The notes below the pieces were generated by a model. It was not told where the DNA came from and searched no databases. It saw only the letters and a list, made by a program, of their open reading frames with translations. From Bacillus sp. SM2101 (lineage in GTDB: Bacteria > Bacillota > Bacilli > Bacillales > SM2101): DNA of 64,000 bases. The translations under genes were made by a program, and so were the position numbers. Of this stretch, positions 56,143 through 64,000 are shown one piece after another. The stretch spans positions 62,001-126,000 of the forward strand of contig NZ_JAEUFG010000001.1 in assembly GCF_018588585.1 (NCBI RefSeq), in the 5' to 3' direction. Positions within the stretch are counted from its first letter, which is position 1, and every line of letters begins with the position of its first letter.

Positions 56143-57336
56143 TTACATATTGAGAAGATGTCCTAGCTTGTTATTTTTAGTCTTTAAATAAGCCTCGTTT
56201 TGCTTTTTAGTAGGCATTTGGATAGGGATACGTTCAATTACTTCCAAATCATACCCTTCCAAACCCGCTATTTTCCGTGGATTATTTGTAAGTAATTTCA
56301 TTTTACGTACTCCTAAATCCTTTAAAATTTGTGCACCAATTCCATACTCTCTTAGGTCAGGTTCAAATCCTAACTCTTCATTCGCCTCCACAGTATCATA
56401 CCCTGCCTCTTGAAGCTTGTAGGCTCGAAGCTTATTAAGTAAACCGATGCCTCTTCCTTCTTGACGCATATATAATAAAACGCCATTACCTTCTTTTTCT
56501 ATTTGTGTTAGTGCTGCATGTAATTGTGGACCACAATCGCAACGGAATGAGCCAAAAACATCACCTGTTAAACATTCGGAATGCACTCTAACGAGAGTCG
56601 GATGATCTGGAGAAATATTACCTTTCACTAATGCAATATGGTCTTTGCTATCGATTTCATTGGTGTATCCAATTGTTTTAAATTCACCAAATTCAGTTGG
56701 TAGTAGAACCTCTACCTCTCTATTAACTAACTTTTCTTTTTGATTACGATATTTAATTAAATCTTTAATTGTTATCATCTTTAAATTGAATTGATCAGCA
56801 ACAATAGCTAGGTCAGGTACTCGTGCCATTGAGCCATCTTCCTTCATTATTTCACATATAACCGCTGCCGGGGCAGCCCCAGCTAAGTTAGCTAAATCTA
56901 CAGCTGCTTCAGTATGCCCCGCCCTCCTAAGCACACCGCCCTTTTTAGCGATAAGAGGGAAGATATGCCCAGGTCTTTTGAAATCACTCGCTTTAGAATG
57001 TTCATTTAAAAGCTGCTTAATTGTTTCCGCTCTTTCATATGCACTTATCCCTGTTGTTGATGTCTTATAATCTACACTAATAGTAAAAGCTGTCCCATGT
57101 GGATCTGTATTATTTAATACCATTGGATTTAATTGAAGCTTATTAGCTATTTCTTCTGATATTGGTGAACATACTAGCCCACGTCCATGTTTTATCATAA
57201 AATTGATTGTATCAGGGGTTACTCTTTCAGCTAAAGCAACAAAATCTCCTTCATTTTCACGGTCTTCGTCATCACAAACTATGATTATTTTTCCATCAGC
57301 TAAATCTTTTATCGCATCTTCAATAGTATGGAACAT
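56143..57336 (-). CDS. ribBA: Bifunctional DHBP synthase / GTP cyclohydrolase II
   Basis: Supplies both precursors of riboflavin. N-terminal DHBP synthase about 1-200 ([41 protein letters not shown]). C-terminal GTP cyclohydrolase II about 205-397 ([23 protein letters not shown] with three Cys zinc ligands, [37 protein letters not shown]). 397 residues. Between ribE and ribH. In B. subtilis it is called ribA. Confidence 0.97.
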   Translation of the reverse strand: MFHTIEDAIKDLADGKIIIVCDDEDRENEGDFVALAERVTPDTINFMIKHGRGLVCSPISEEIANKLQLNPMVLNNTDPHGTAFTISVDYKTSTTGISAYERAETIKQLLNEHSKASDFKRPGHIFPLIAKKGGVLRRAGHTEAAVDLANLAGAAPAAVICEIMKEDGSMARVPDLAIVADQFNLKMITIKDLIKYRNQKEKLVNREVEVLLPTEFGEFKTIGYTNEIDSKDHIALVKGNISPDHPTLVRVHSECLTGDVFGSFRCDCGPQLHAALTQIEKEGNGVLLYMRQEGRGIGLLNKLRAYKLQEAGYDTVEANEELGFEPDLREYGIGAQILKDLGVRKMKLLTNNPRKIAGLEGYDLEVIERIPIQMPTKKQNEAYLKTKNNKLGHLLNM

Positions 57337-57601
57337 GTTTACACACCCTTCTTGAAATTGTTATTCCTTGGTCTAGGCTGTGATCTTTGCCATTATTTCT
57401 AAATTTTCATGGTGGCAGCCCAAGGGCTTTATCTAAATGTATATATAAACGTTAGCAGTAGTAACAGAGAGTGTATTGGTGAACTCGTTCAAGTGAACTT
57501 GAATATCGGTGAAATAGCTAGAGGCTCTTCACCGCCTAATTGAAAGATCTCACCTATAGAGAAGAGGGTCAAAAACCCTTAAAACAAACTTAGCTAACAT
57601 T

Positions 57602-58261
57602 TTATAGAAATCCATTTTCAACTAACATAGATTTTGTTATCTTACTATGGCTATCTTTCAAGCTAATTTGCGACCCTTGTAAAAGGAAATGTTCAATATA
57701 TTTACCAATGATGTCGCATTCCAAATTGACGATATCACCGACATCTTTTGAACCTATAATCGTTTCAGATAATGTATGCGGAATAATTGATATAGTAAAA
57801 GACTTATCGGCAACGTCAAATATCGTTAAGCTTGTCCCATCCACTGCTACAGACCCTTTGTGTAATACATATTTAGCCAATTTCTCATCTATCGCAATTA
57901 CGTAATAGATTGCATTGCCCTTTCGAGTCTTACTAATGATTTCGCCTACTCCATCAACATGCCCTGATACAAAGTGTCCTCCAAACCTTCCATTCGCTAA
58001 CATGGCTCGTTCTAAATTAACTGAAGATCCATTTTTCAACAATTTTAATGAAGTAGCTTTTATAGTTTCTGGCATAACGTCTACTGCAAAACCAAATTCA
58101 TTAAATGAAGTAACGGTTAAACATACCCCATTAACCGCTACACTATCTCCTAACTGGATATCAGATAATATTTTTCTAGCACCAATCTGCAGTTCAATTG
58201 CATCAATTGAATGGGTTAATCGATTTACTTTTCCAACTTCCTCAACAATACCAGTAAACAA
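57602..58261 (-). CDS. ribE: Riboflavin synthase, alpha subunit
   Basis: Dismutates two lumazines to riboflavin. Two lumazine-binding repeats: FTGIVEEVGKV with AVNGVCLTV, and HFVSGHVDGVGEI with VAVDGTSLTI; the second FVSGHVDG is diagnostic. I place the start at a TTG (58261), giving MFTGIVEE, which is the family N-terminus and has GGTG upstream; ATG 58267 and GTG are possible a few codons earlier. 219 residues. The TTG start lies 15 bp downstream of the ribD stop. Confidence 0.94.
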   Translation of the reverse strand: MFTGIVEEVGKVNRLTHSIDAIELQIGARKILSDIQLGDSVAVNGVCLTVTSFNEFGFAVDVMPETIKATSLKLLKNGSSVNLERAMLANGRFGGHFVSGHVDGVGEIISKTRKGNAIYYVIAIDEKLAKYVLHKGSVAVDGTSLTIFDVADKSFTISIIPHTLSETIIGSKDVGDIVNLECDIIGKYIEHFLLQGSQISLKDSHSKITKSMLVENGFL

Positions 58262-58276
58262 AGTCATCACCACTTT

Positions 58277-59368
58277 CTATTTATTTTTTGGAATAGCAAT
58301 CAGTTTAATATCTTCTCCCAGCTGCTCAATTGACTTGATTTGTAGTTTCGGTACATCGTACAAACGATCAAAACCTTCTCCATTAAAAGAGGTAGGTGCA
58401 CACTCTCCCCCAATAAGCTTCGGAGCAATATATGTAATATATTGCTGAACAACATCAGCTTTTAAAAAGCTCGTGTTTATTTTCCCTCCGCCTTCAACGA
58501 AAAGGCTTGTTATCCCTTCACCTCCTAATACTCGTAATAAATCCTTTATATTAATACGTTTATCCCTCATTTTAATAATTCGAACATTTATTTGAGAAGT
58601 ATAACAAGCTATCTCGTCATCAGCGCAGTCCTCTCCTACAACAATCCATGTTGGTGCTAAACCATCAGTAATCACTTTTGAGTCGAGAGGTGTTCGTAAA
58701 TTTGTATCTAATATAATACGTATAGGATTCTTCGTTTCATACGGAAGCCTTGCCGTTAATGAAGGATTATCAGCAACTACCGTGTTCACCCCAACTAGAA
58801 TTGCATCATATCGATGACGATATTTGTGCACATCATGACGTGCTACCTCTCCAGTAATCCACTTGCTCTCGCCTGATTGTGTAGCAATTTTCCCATCCAT
58901 GCTAATAGCAGTTTTTAACGTCACAAAAGGGATGTTGTTTTTAATATAACGAAAGAATACCTTATTTAATTTCTCAGCTTCATCCTGCAGGACTCCAACA
59001 TCAACTTTTAAACCAGCTTCTTCTAACTTTCTTATACCTCTACCTGCTACACTCGGATTTGGGTCTTCACAAGCAATTACTACACGGTTAACACCGCTAC
59101 TAATCAATAAATCTACACACGGTGGTGTTTGACCAAAATGGCTGCATGGTTCTAAGGTCACATAAATCGTTCCGTCTTTTGCTTTATTACCTGCCATGTT
59201 TATAGCATGTACTTCTGCATGTGCTTCACCAGCCTTCAAATGTGCCCCAAGACCAACAATTTGTCCTCTATTAACTACAACAGCCCCCACTACTGGGTTC
59301 GGGCTTGTTTGGCCAATGGTACTTCTAGCCATGTCTAGCGCAACTCTCATATAATCATGGTCATTCAA
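58277..59368 (-). CDS. ribD: Bifunctional riboflavin biosynthesis deaminase/reductase RibD
   Basis: Deaminates and reduces the pyrimidine intermediate. Start TTG 59368, with GGAGG 9 nt upstream; this gives 363 residues, the family size, while the open frame begins 129 bp earlier inside the riboswitch expression platform. N-terminal deaminase: HAEVHAI and PCSHFGQTPPC (zinc ligands). C-terminal reductase: LKTAISMDGKIAT, ESKWITG, DAILVGVNTVVADNPSLTARL and LFVEGGGKINTSFL. First gene of the operon. Confidence 0.95.
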   Translation of the reverse strand: MNDHDYMRVALDMARSTIGQTSPNPVVGAVVVNRGQIVGLGAHLKAGEAHAEVHAINMAGNKAKDGTIYVTLEPCSHFGQTPPCVDLLISSGVNRVVIACEDPNPSVAGRGIRKLEEAGLKVDVGVLQDEAEKLNKVFFRYIKNNIPFVTLKTAISMDGKIATQSGESKWITGEVARHDVHKYRHRYDAILVGVNTVVADNPSLTARLPYETKNPIRIILDTNLRTPLDSKVITDGLAPTWIVVGEDCADDEIACYTSQINVRIIKMRDKRINIKDLLRVLGGEGITSLFVEGGGKINTSFLKADVVQQYITYIAPKLIGGECAPTSFNGEGFDRLYDVPKLQIKSIEQLGEDIKLIAIPKNK

Positions 59369-59533
59369 AATGGGATACCTCCAACAATGTAGGTTACAAG
59401 AAAATCTTAAGGGGTAAGGGAAAATAGATGGGGAATTAAACCGAATATAGTCATAATTCGAAATATTATGAACGTAACTCCGTAGCAAATAAGCCATACG
59501 TTTTCATAGCCCATAATATATGTTTAACAAATA

Positions 59534-59559
59534 GACCCTAGGTATAATTACCTAGGGTC
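59534..59559 (-). terminator. Intrinsic terminator of the rib operon FMN riboswitch
   Basis: GACCCTAGGTA / TACCTAGGGTC stem, loop ATTA region, then TATTTGTT on the minus strand. Between the aptamer and the ribD start. Confidence 0.85.
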
Positions 59560-59651
59560 AGAGTTATCGATATATTTTGTGAGTTTATCCATTGTTCTAA
59601 AACAGGACAAAATCAGCATATGATTACAGCAAATCATATACTTCACGCCAT

Positions 59652-59798
59652 ATCCTTCTCCCATCCAGACTATACTGTCGGCTCTGGTTTTTCACCAGAT
59701 CAGCCATATATAACCAATTATATATACAGCTCACGGGCTTAGAAACAACAATTGCTTCATCACCGCCGGTTGGGAATTTCACCCGACCCCGAAGGATT
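59652..59798 (-). promoter_or_regulatory. FMN riboswitch (RFN element) of the rib operon
   Basis: Conserved blocks on the minus strand: CCTTCGGGGTCGGGTG, AAATTCCCAACCGGCGGTGATGAAGC, AGCCCGTGAGC, GATCTGGTGAAAAACCAGAG and CCGACAGTATAGTCTGGATGGGAGAAGG. Represses ribDE-ribBA-ribH-ribT when FMN is plentiful. Pairs with the ribU riboswitch at 26.3 kb. Confidence 0.97.
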
Positions 59799-59825
59799 AT
59801 CTTATTCAATTTTATAGTTTTAAAT

Positions 59826-59834
59826 ATTATAACA
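59826..59834 (-). promoter_or_regulatory. Candidate extended -10 promoter of the rib operon
   Basis: TGTTATAAT on the minus strand, about 28 bp before the aptamer. The extended -10 TGN is present; the -35 (ATGCAA, 17 bp upstream) is weak. Confidence 0.6.
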
Positions 59835-59866
59835 CACATTTTCTAGTATTGCATATTGAAACGTGC

Positions 59867-59953
59867 TTAAGCTATAAATAACCAGTAGATCAATCCCCAA
59901 ATCATGCTCATTATTAGTATGATAATAAACACAATCCATTTGTTACGTTTCAT
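59867..59953 (-). CDS. Putative 28-residue membrane peptide downstream of ppiB
   Basis: ATG 59953 with a GGAG site 6 nt upstream that overlaps the end of ppiB, then 28 codons to a TAA at 59869-59867. The product has a basic start (MKRNKW), one long hydrophobic helix (IVFIIILIMSMIWG) and a short aromatic end (IYWLFIA). It begins 3 nt past the ppiB stop, so translational coupling is plausible. Too short for automatic detection. Not recognised. Confidence 0.55.
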   Translation of the reverse strand: MKRNKWIVFIIILIMSMIWGLIYWLFIA

Positions 59954-59956
59954 CAA

Positions 59957-60397
59957 TTACTCCGCATCAAAAACTTCTACAGTTTTCATTACATCCCCAT
60001 TTTTCATATTTAGAACTGTATCTAAGCCACTTGTAACTTGACCAAATACTGTATGAACGCCATCTAAATGAGATTGAGCTTCGTGAACGATAAAGAATTG
60101 ACTTCCTCCTGTATCTCTTCCAGCATGAGCCATTGAAAATGCACCTGGCACATGTTTGTGAGGATTACCTTCAGTTTCACATTTAATCGTATAACCCGGA
60201 CCACCTGTTCCAGTTCCTTGCGGACAACCACCTTGTGAAACAAATCCAGGGATTACACGATGGAATGTAAGACCATTATAAAAGCCTTCATTAGCCAATT
60301 TTTCAAAATTTTCAACTGTATTAGGAGCTTCATTAGGATGAAGCTCAAATTCAATCTTTTCTCCGCTATTCATTAATATGTAACCTTTTTTACTCAT
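59957..60397 (-). CDS. ppiB: Peptidyl-prolyl cis-trans isomerase, cyclophilin PpiB
   Basis: Accelerates proline isomerisation in the cytoplasm. 146 residues. [24 protein letters not shown] and [16 protein letters not shown] are cyclophilin active-site blocks; [17 protein letters not shown] is the third. ATG 60397 is used; a TTG six bases upstream (60403) is also close to the GGAG site. Located between ribD and lysA as in B. subtilis. Confidence 0.95.
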   Translation of the reverse strand: MSKKGYILMNSGEKIEFELHPNEAPNTVENFEKLANEGFYNGLTFHRVIPGFVSQGGCPQGTGTGGPGYTIKCETEGNPHKHVPGAFSMAHAGRDTGGSQFFIVHEAQSHLDGVHTVFGQVTSGLDTVLNMKNGDVMKTVEVFDAE

Positions 60398-60464
60398 AAT
60401 CAAAGCACTCCTTCAAATGTAAAATCATTATCTATCTTATCACATTCAGCAAATGAAAAACAAA

Positions 60465-60573
60465 GGCTGTTTTCGTATTGATTGTTGTTTTTCATACTAA
60501 GCAATAAACACGTACAAAACTAAAATTCGTGGCATCTTTTCTTGTGTACAATAATGACTAACAATATAAAGCC
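60465..60573 (+). repeat. Dispersed intergenic repeat, copy E
   Basis: GGCTGTTTTCGTATTGATTGTTGTTTTTCATACTAAG, AATAAACACGTA, ATTCGTGGCATCTTTTCT, ACAATAATGACT, ending near TATAAAGCC. The remaining sequence to 60830 shows no ORF and no recognised RNA. Confidence 0.7.
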
Positions 60574-60830
60574 ATTTTTAGGTTGCTCATTTGATCGCAT
60601 TAGCAACAAAGGACATCTAGAAATAGTTTCAAATAATTGTTATGGAATTATAGAAGATAAGGTGTCACGATCTCACTAAGCGTTTGGAATATTACTTATG
60701 ATGAGCAACAATCACCCGTTGAGAAAACAAGCTAGGAAAAAAAGATCAACTTTCTTATTGTTCTATAGTTTTCGTGAAAACAAATTAATAAATCTATAAA
60801 GAATGTTAGTTGTTGTAGACTCATACCTAT

Positions 60831-60857
60831 ACACTGCCATTTAAGATACATATATTA
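60831..60857 (+). promoter_or_regulatory. Candidate sigma-K promoter of the GGGMP-repeat gene
   Basis: AC at 60831-60832, 16 bp, then CATATATTA (fits CATANNNTA). The predicted start is about 35 bp before the ATG. Pattern match only. Confidence 0.5.
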
Positions 60858-60899
60858 AACCGAGACAAATATCTATACTAAGAGAAAGGATCGAGACAT

Positions 60900-61460
60900 A
60901 TGTACTTTAATACTTTTCACCCACATTATAGGTACCAACCTAGTGGAGGTCAATTGTCCTATCCCCCTATGGATACTACTCAATACCAATGGCCATCTGG
61001 CATTGGTCAAATATTAGATGATTGGATTACTGGTGGCGGTATGCCGGGTGGCGGTATGCCGGGCGGTGGTATGCCGGGCGGTGGTATGCCGGGTGGCGGT
61101 ATGCCGGGTGGCAGTATGCCGGGCGGCGGTATGCCGGGCGGCGGTATGCCGGGCGGCGGTATGCCGGGTGGCGGTATGCCGGGTAGTGGTATGCCGGGCG
61201 GCGGTATGCCGGGTGGCGGTATGCCGGGCGGTGGTATGCCGGGCGGCGGTGTGCCGGGCGGTGGTATGCCTGGTAGTGGTATGCCGGGCGGCGGTATGCC
61301 TGGTGGTGGTATGCCGGGCGGTGGTATGCCGGGCGGCGGTATGCCTGGTGGTGGTATGCCGGGCGGTGGTATGCCGGGTGGCGGTATGCCGGGCGGTGGT
61401 ATGCCTGGTAGTGGTATGCCTGGTAGTGGTATGCCGGGTAGTGGTTGGAGATATGCGTAG
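60900..61460 (+). CDS. Repetitive Gly-Met-Pro protein, 27 GG(G/S)MP pentapeptides, possible spore surface protein
   Basis: 186 residues. A 44-residue aromatic and His/Pro-rich head (MYFNTFHPHYRYQPSGG, then YPPMDTTQYQWPSGIG) resembles heads of Bacillus coat proteins, followed by 27 uninterrupted five-residue units (GGGMP, with GSGMP, GGSMP and GGGVP variants) and the tail GSGWRYA. No signal peptide. AAAGGA lies about 11 nt before ATG. Sigma-K-like promoter in front. A shifted frame through the repeat is also open, an effect of the 15-bp periodicity. Function is inferred, not known. Confidence 0.75.
   Translation: MYFNTFHPHYRYQPSGGQLSYPPMDTTQYQWPSGIGQILDDWITGGGMPGGGMPGGGMPGGGMPGGGMPGGSMPGGGMPGGGMPGGGMPGGGMPGSGMPGGGMPGGGMPGGGMPGGGVPGGGMPGSGMPGGGMPGGGMPGGGMPGGGMPGGGMPGGGMPGGGMPGGGMPGSGMPGSGMPGSGWRYA
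61032..61436 (+). repeat. 27 tandem copies of a 15-bp coding minisatellite
   Basis: Unit GGTGGCGGTATGCCG and synonymous variants, exactly 27 x 15 bp, no indels. Many differences are at third positions (GGC/GGT, CCG/CCT). Confidence 0.9.
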
Positions 61461-61521
61461 ACGCTCTAATCCCTTAGTAATACCTTACCTACAGATAAAT
61501 AAATCATATTAACTCCATAAT

Positions 61522-61561
61522 AAAGGAGGTATGGCAAAAAGTTATTTGCCATACCTCCTTT
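61522..61561. terminator. Bidirectional terminator between the GGGMP gene and lysA
   Basis: 17-bp perfect stem (AAAGGAGGTATGGCAAA / TTTGCCATACCTCCTTT) with a 6-nt loop, between convergent stop codons. Confidence 0.9.
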
Positions 61562-61572
61562 TGTTGTTATTG

Positions 61573-62892
61573 TTATTTATTAACCCTCATTTTCATCGGA
61601 ATATCTAATTTAACCATATCTTCATAGCTTTCCCTTTTAATAACTAATTGTGCTTCACCATTCTCTACAAAAACAACCGCCGGGCGAGGTAGACGATTGT
61701 AATTATTCGCCATCGAATACCCGTATGCACCTGTACAAAAAACTGCTAAATAATCTTCGTTTTGAATAGTTGGAAGATCAATATCCCAAATGAGCATATC
61801 TCCACTTTCACAACATTTTCCAGAAATAGATACGACCTCTTCATTTTCAGCTAATATTCTATTAGCTATAGCTGCTTCATATTTTGCTTGATATAATGCC
61901 GGACGAAGGTTATCACTCATCCCACCATCAATTGCTACATAATGACGAACATTTGGCACAGTTTTTTGAGAGCCAATAGAGTAAATTGTTGTCCCAGCAT
62001 CACCAACTAGAGATCTACCTGGTTCGATCCATATTTCTGGTACAGACATATTAAACTGCAAAGCCAATTTTTTAACTTCTTTAACAATTTCTTTTACATA
62101 TTGATCAGCCGGAATAGGATCATCTTCGTCTGTGTACCTAATTCCAAAGCCACCGCCTAAATTTAACACTTGAGCAGTATAATTATACTCGTTATACCAA
62201 TCATGTAATTTTTGAAATAACTTCTTAGCTGCTAGTAAAAAGCCAGTCGTTTCAAAAATTTGTGAACCTATATGACAATGCACACCTAACATCGTAAGCA
62301 TATCTGATTGTGTTACTTGTTTTAGTGCCTCATCTGCTTGGCCGCTTAGTAAATCAAAGCCAAATTTTGAATCCTCTTGCCCAGTTAAGATATAATCATG
62401 TGTATGTGCTTCAATTCCTGGTGTTACTCGCAAAAGAACGTTTATTTTCGTTGATTTGGCTAGACAAATTTCCTGTAACATCGTTAATTCATGAAAATTA
62501 TCGATGACAATACACCCTATGTTATGTTGTACTGCCATTTCAAGCTCATGTACGCTTTTATTATTTCCATGAAAATGAATACGATCAACAGGAAATCCTG
62601 CTTGAAGAGCTGTATATAATTCTCCACCTGAAACAACATCTAATGATAACCCTTCTTCTTCTGCTAACTGTATCATAGCTATCGAAGAAAATGCTTTACT
62701 GGCGTATGCAACTTGACCTTCGACTTCTAAAGTTGTGAATGTATCTTTAAATGCTGATGCTCTTTTGCGTATTAAATCAACATCATAAATATACAGGGGG
62801 GTACCATACTGCTTAGCCAATTCAATTGAATCGACTCCACCAATTTCTAGATGCCCCTCATTATTAACTCGACTAGTACCGTGAAAAAACAT
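61573..62892 (-). CDS. lysA: Diaminopimelate decarboxylase
   Basis: Last step of lysine biosynthesis. 439 residues. PLP Lys in VAYASKAFSS, ITGQEDSKFG-like LTGQEDSKFGF, VHCHIGSQIF, LNLGGGFGIRY, PGRSLVGDAG, and CESGDMLIWD with the conserved Cys. Start ATG 62892 gives MFFHGTSR, as in B. subtilis (MFLHGTSR). No lysine riboswitch is seen upstream. Follows spoVAF. Confidence 0.97.
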   Translation of the reverse strand: MFFHGTSRVNNEGHLEIGGVDSIELAKQYGTPLYIYDVDLIRKRASAFKDTFTTLEVEGQVAYASKAFSSIAMIQLAEEEGLSLDVVSGGELYTALQAGFPVDRIHFHGNNKSVHELEMAVQHNIGCIVIDNFHELTMLQEICLAKSTKINVLLRVTPGIEAHTHDYILTGQEDSKFGFDLLSGQADEALKQVTQSDMLTMLGVHCHIGSQIFETTGFLLAAKKLFQKLHDWYNEYNYTAQVLNLGGGFGIRYTDEDDPIPADQYVKEIVKEVKKLALQFNMSVPEIWIEPGRSLVGDAGTTIYSIGSQKTVPNVRHYVAIDGGMSDNLRPALYQAKYEAAIANRILAENEEVVSISGKCCESGDMLIWDIDLPTIQNEDYLAVFCTGAYGYSMANNYNRLPRPAVVFVENGEAQLVIKRESYEDMVKLDIPMKMRVNK

Positions 62893-63077
62893 TGCACTCC
62901 CTCATTTTCTCTACTTCATTCTAAAAATAATTAAAACTACATTATCACAAGTTCCACTAGCACGCAATAGATGATTACAAGAAAAGCATATAGACACAGA
63001 ATAATCTAAACCAAGCGGTGGGTTCTTATCACAAGAAGGTGTTTATATTCATCTTATCTTCATCACAGTTTTATCCA

Positions 63078-64000
63078 CTATTTCTGCTGTTTTATTCTAT
63101 TTTGTGGATGCACAATACTTGGTCTAACACGTGAACCAGGGACAGATCTCCGAATTAAGATTTGAAGAAAAGCACCTGGGTTAAACGGGATAAACGGCCA
63201 TAAATAAGGTGTATTTAAGGAACGCATTTGGATAAGAAATAATAAATAGACGGTCGAACCAATCAATAGACCGGGCAAATGAAATATTGCTACAACGACA
63301 ATGAGAACTAGTCTAGATAATTTATTGGCAATACTTAATTCATAGCTCGGGGTTACGAAAGATCCAATTGTTGCTATTGCAACATAAAAAATAACCTCTG
63401 GAACGAACAAGCCTACATCTATAGCAATTTGACCAATTAAAACCGCTGCAATTAGAGCCATAGCAGTTGATAGAGCAGTAGGCGTATGTATGGAAGCTAG
63501 CCTTAAGAATTCGATTCCGAGATCAGCGATAATGATTTGAATAATAATTGGTATGTTCGATTTTTCCTCAGGGCCGATATAGGATATTTTTTCAGGAATT
63601 AACGATGGTTCAAGTACAAAAAGCAACCATAATGGTAATAGAAAAATAGATGCAGCGATCCCTAAAAAACGCACCCACCTGATGAACGTACCTATTGCTG
63701 GTGATTGACGATATTCTTCTACGTGTTGAACATGATGGAAAAATGTCGTAGGTGTAATGATCACACTAGGTGAAGTATCTACCAATACAAGGACATGCCC
63801 TTCAAGTAAGTGAGTAGCTGCTATATCTGGCCTTTCTGTATAACGCACACGTGGATAAGGATTAAATCCTTGTGCGACTAAAAACTCTTCGATTGTTTTA
63901 TCTGCCATTGTTAATCCATCTATTTCGATCTCATTAATCTCTTTTTTAATAACTTCTATTAAGCCAGGTTCAGCAATGTCTTTAATATACGCAATACATA
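63078..64000 (-). CDS. spoVAF: SpoVAF (GerA-family membrane protein), N-terminus beyond window
   Basis: The frame is open to the right edge (YIKDIAEPGLIEVI continues upstream of the first in-window ATG at 63908), so this is the C-terminal 307 residues of a protein of about 490. Contains ADKTIEEFLVAQGFNPYPRVRYTERPDIAATHLLEGHVLVLVDTSPSVII, then several membrane helices and the Pro-rich end PGSRVRPSIVHPQNR. Membership of the spoVA region beside lysA agrees with B. subtilis. Spore germination-related. Confidence 0.93.
   Translation of the reverse strand, partial: CIAYIKDIAEPGLIEVIKKEINEIEIDGLTMADKTIEEFLVAQGFNPYPRVRYTERPDIAATHLLEGHVLVLVDTSPSVIITPTTFFHHVQHVEEYRQSPAIGTFIRWVRFLGIAASIFLLPLWLLFVLEPSLIPEKISYIGPEEKSNIPIIIQIIIADLGIEFLRLASIHTPTALSTAMALIAAVLIGQIAIDVGLFVPEVIFYVAIATIGSFVTPSYELSIANKLSRLVLIVVVAIFHLPGLLIGSTVYLLFLIQMRSLNTPYLWPFIPFNPGAFLQILIRRSVPGSRVRPSIVHPQNRIKQQK

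Noticed and set aside
59624-59839. 71-codon minus-strand ORF upstream of ribD
   Set aside because: It runs through the FMN riboswitch; coding is not credible.
61018-61512. Second open frame through the GGGMP repeat, giving a Cys/Val/Arg-rich protein
   Set aside because: A 15-bp repeat without stops keeps other frames open by periodicity. The annotated frame has the non-repetitive head and a plausible promoter.

Overview
The window reads as one contiguous, AT-rich chromosomal segment of an endospore-forming Bacillaceae species. Gene content and order follow the Bacillus subtilis der-to-spoVAF interval, read here in reverse, so most genes lie on the minus strand. Spore genes (seaA, ypeB, sleB, prsW, cotJABC, spmAB, dacB, spoVAF) establish the sporulating lifestyle. 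I see no rRNA, tRNA, transposase, phage gene or CRISPR array.

Layout. Positions 1-7.6 kb: der (cut by the left edge), a YIEGIA-type pair (small partner plus seaA), yphA, ypzI (+), then the cmk-plsC-ypfD-fni operon and ypfB. 7.8-16 kb: motI, the germination pair sleB-ypeB, prsW, an asparaginase (+), the bacillithiol-disulfide reductase ypdA and gudB. 16.4-25.5 kb: mecB, ypbG, an unknown membrane protein, a CBS-ACT protein, the cotJABC coat operon (+), ypbF, the ypbB-recQ-ypbD-ypbE operon and fer (+). 25.5-32.3 kb: riboflavin transporter ribU under an FMN riboswitch, serA (+), a PHP phosphoesterase, an M23/LysM endopeptidase and sigX-rsiX.

32.4-40.9 kb is the main departure from the B. subtilis order. 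A nine-gene cobamide uptake and salvage operon sits between sigX and resE, which are neighbours in B. subtilis: btuF, btuC, btuD-cbiZ fusion, cbiB, cobD, cobU, cobS, a second short CobU-like gene and pduO. It has a cobalamin riboswitch in front and a terminator behind. It contains uptake, remodelling and lower-ligand assembly but no corrin-ring synthesis. A second putative promoter below the riboswitch carries a Fur-box-like sequence over its -10.

41-54.6 kb: resABCDE (cytochrome c maturation and redox two-component control), rluB, spmAB-dacB, a superoxide dismutase, ypuI, an unknown gene, scpAB and ypuF (+). 54.9-60.4 kb: the riboflavin operon ribDE-ribBA-ribH-ribT under a second FMN riboswitch, preceded by ppiB and a 28-codon membrane-peptide ORF. 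60.9-64 kb: a 27-copy pentapeptide-repeat gene (+) with a sigma-K-like promoter, lysA, and spoVAF cut by the right edge.

Between the genes is a degenerate, dispersed intergenic repeat of about 80-140 bp, with at least five copies and weak terminal inverted repeats. It is the most notable unexplained non-coding signal. Many rho-independent terminators are also visible, several overlapping stop codons. Where a good ribosome-binding site pointed to an internal start, the shorter gene is reported and the reason given.
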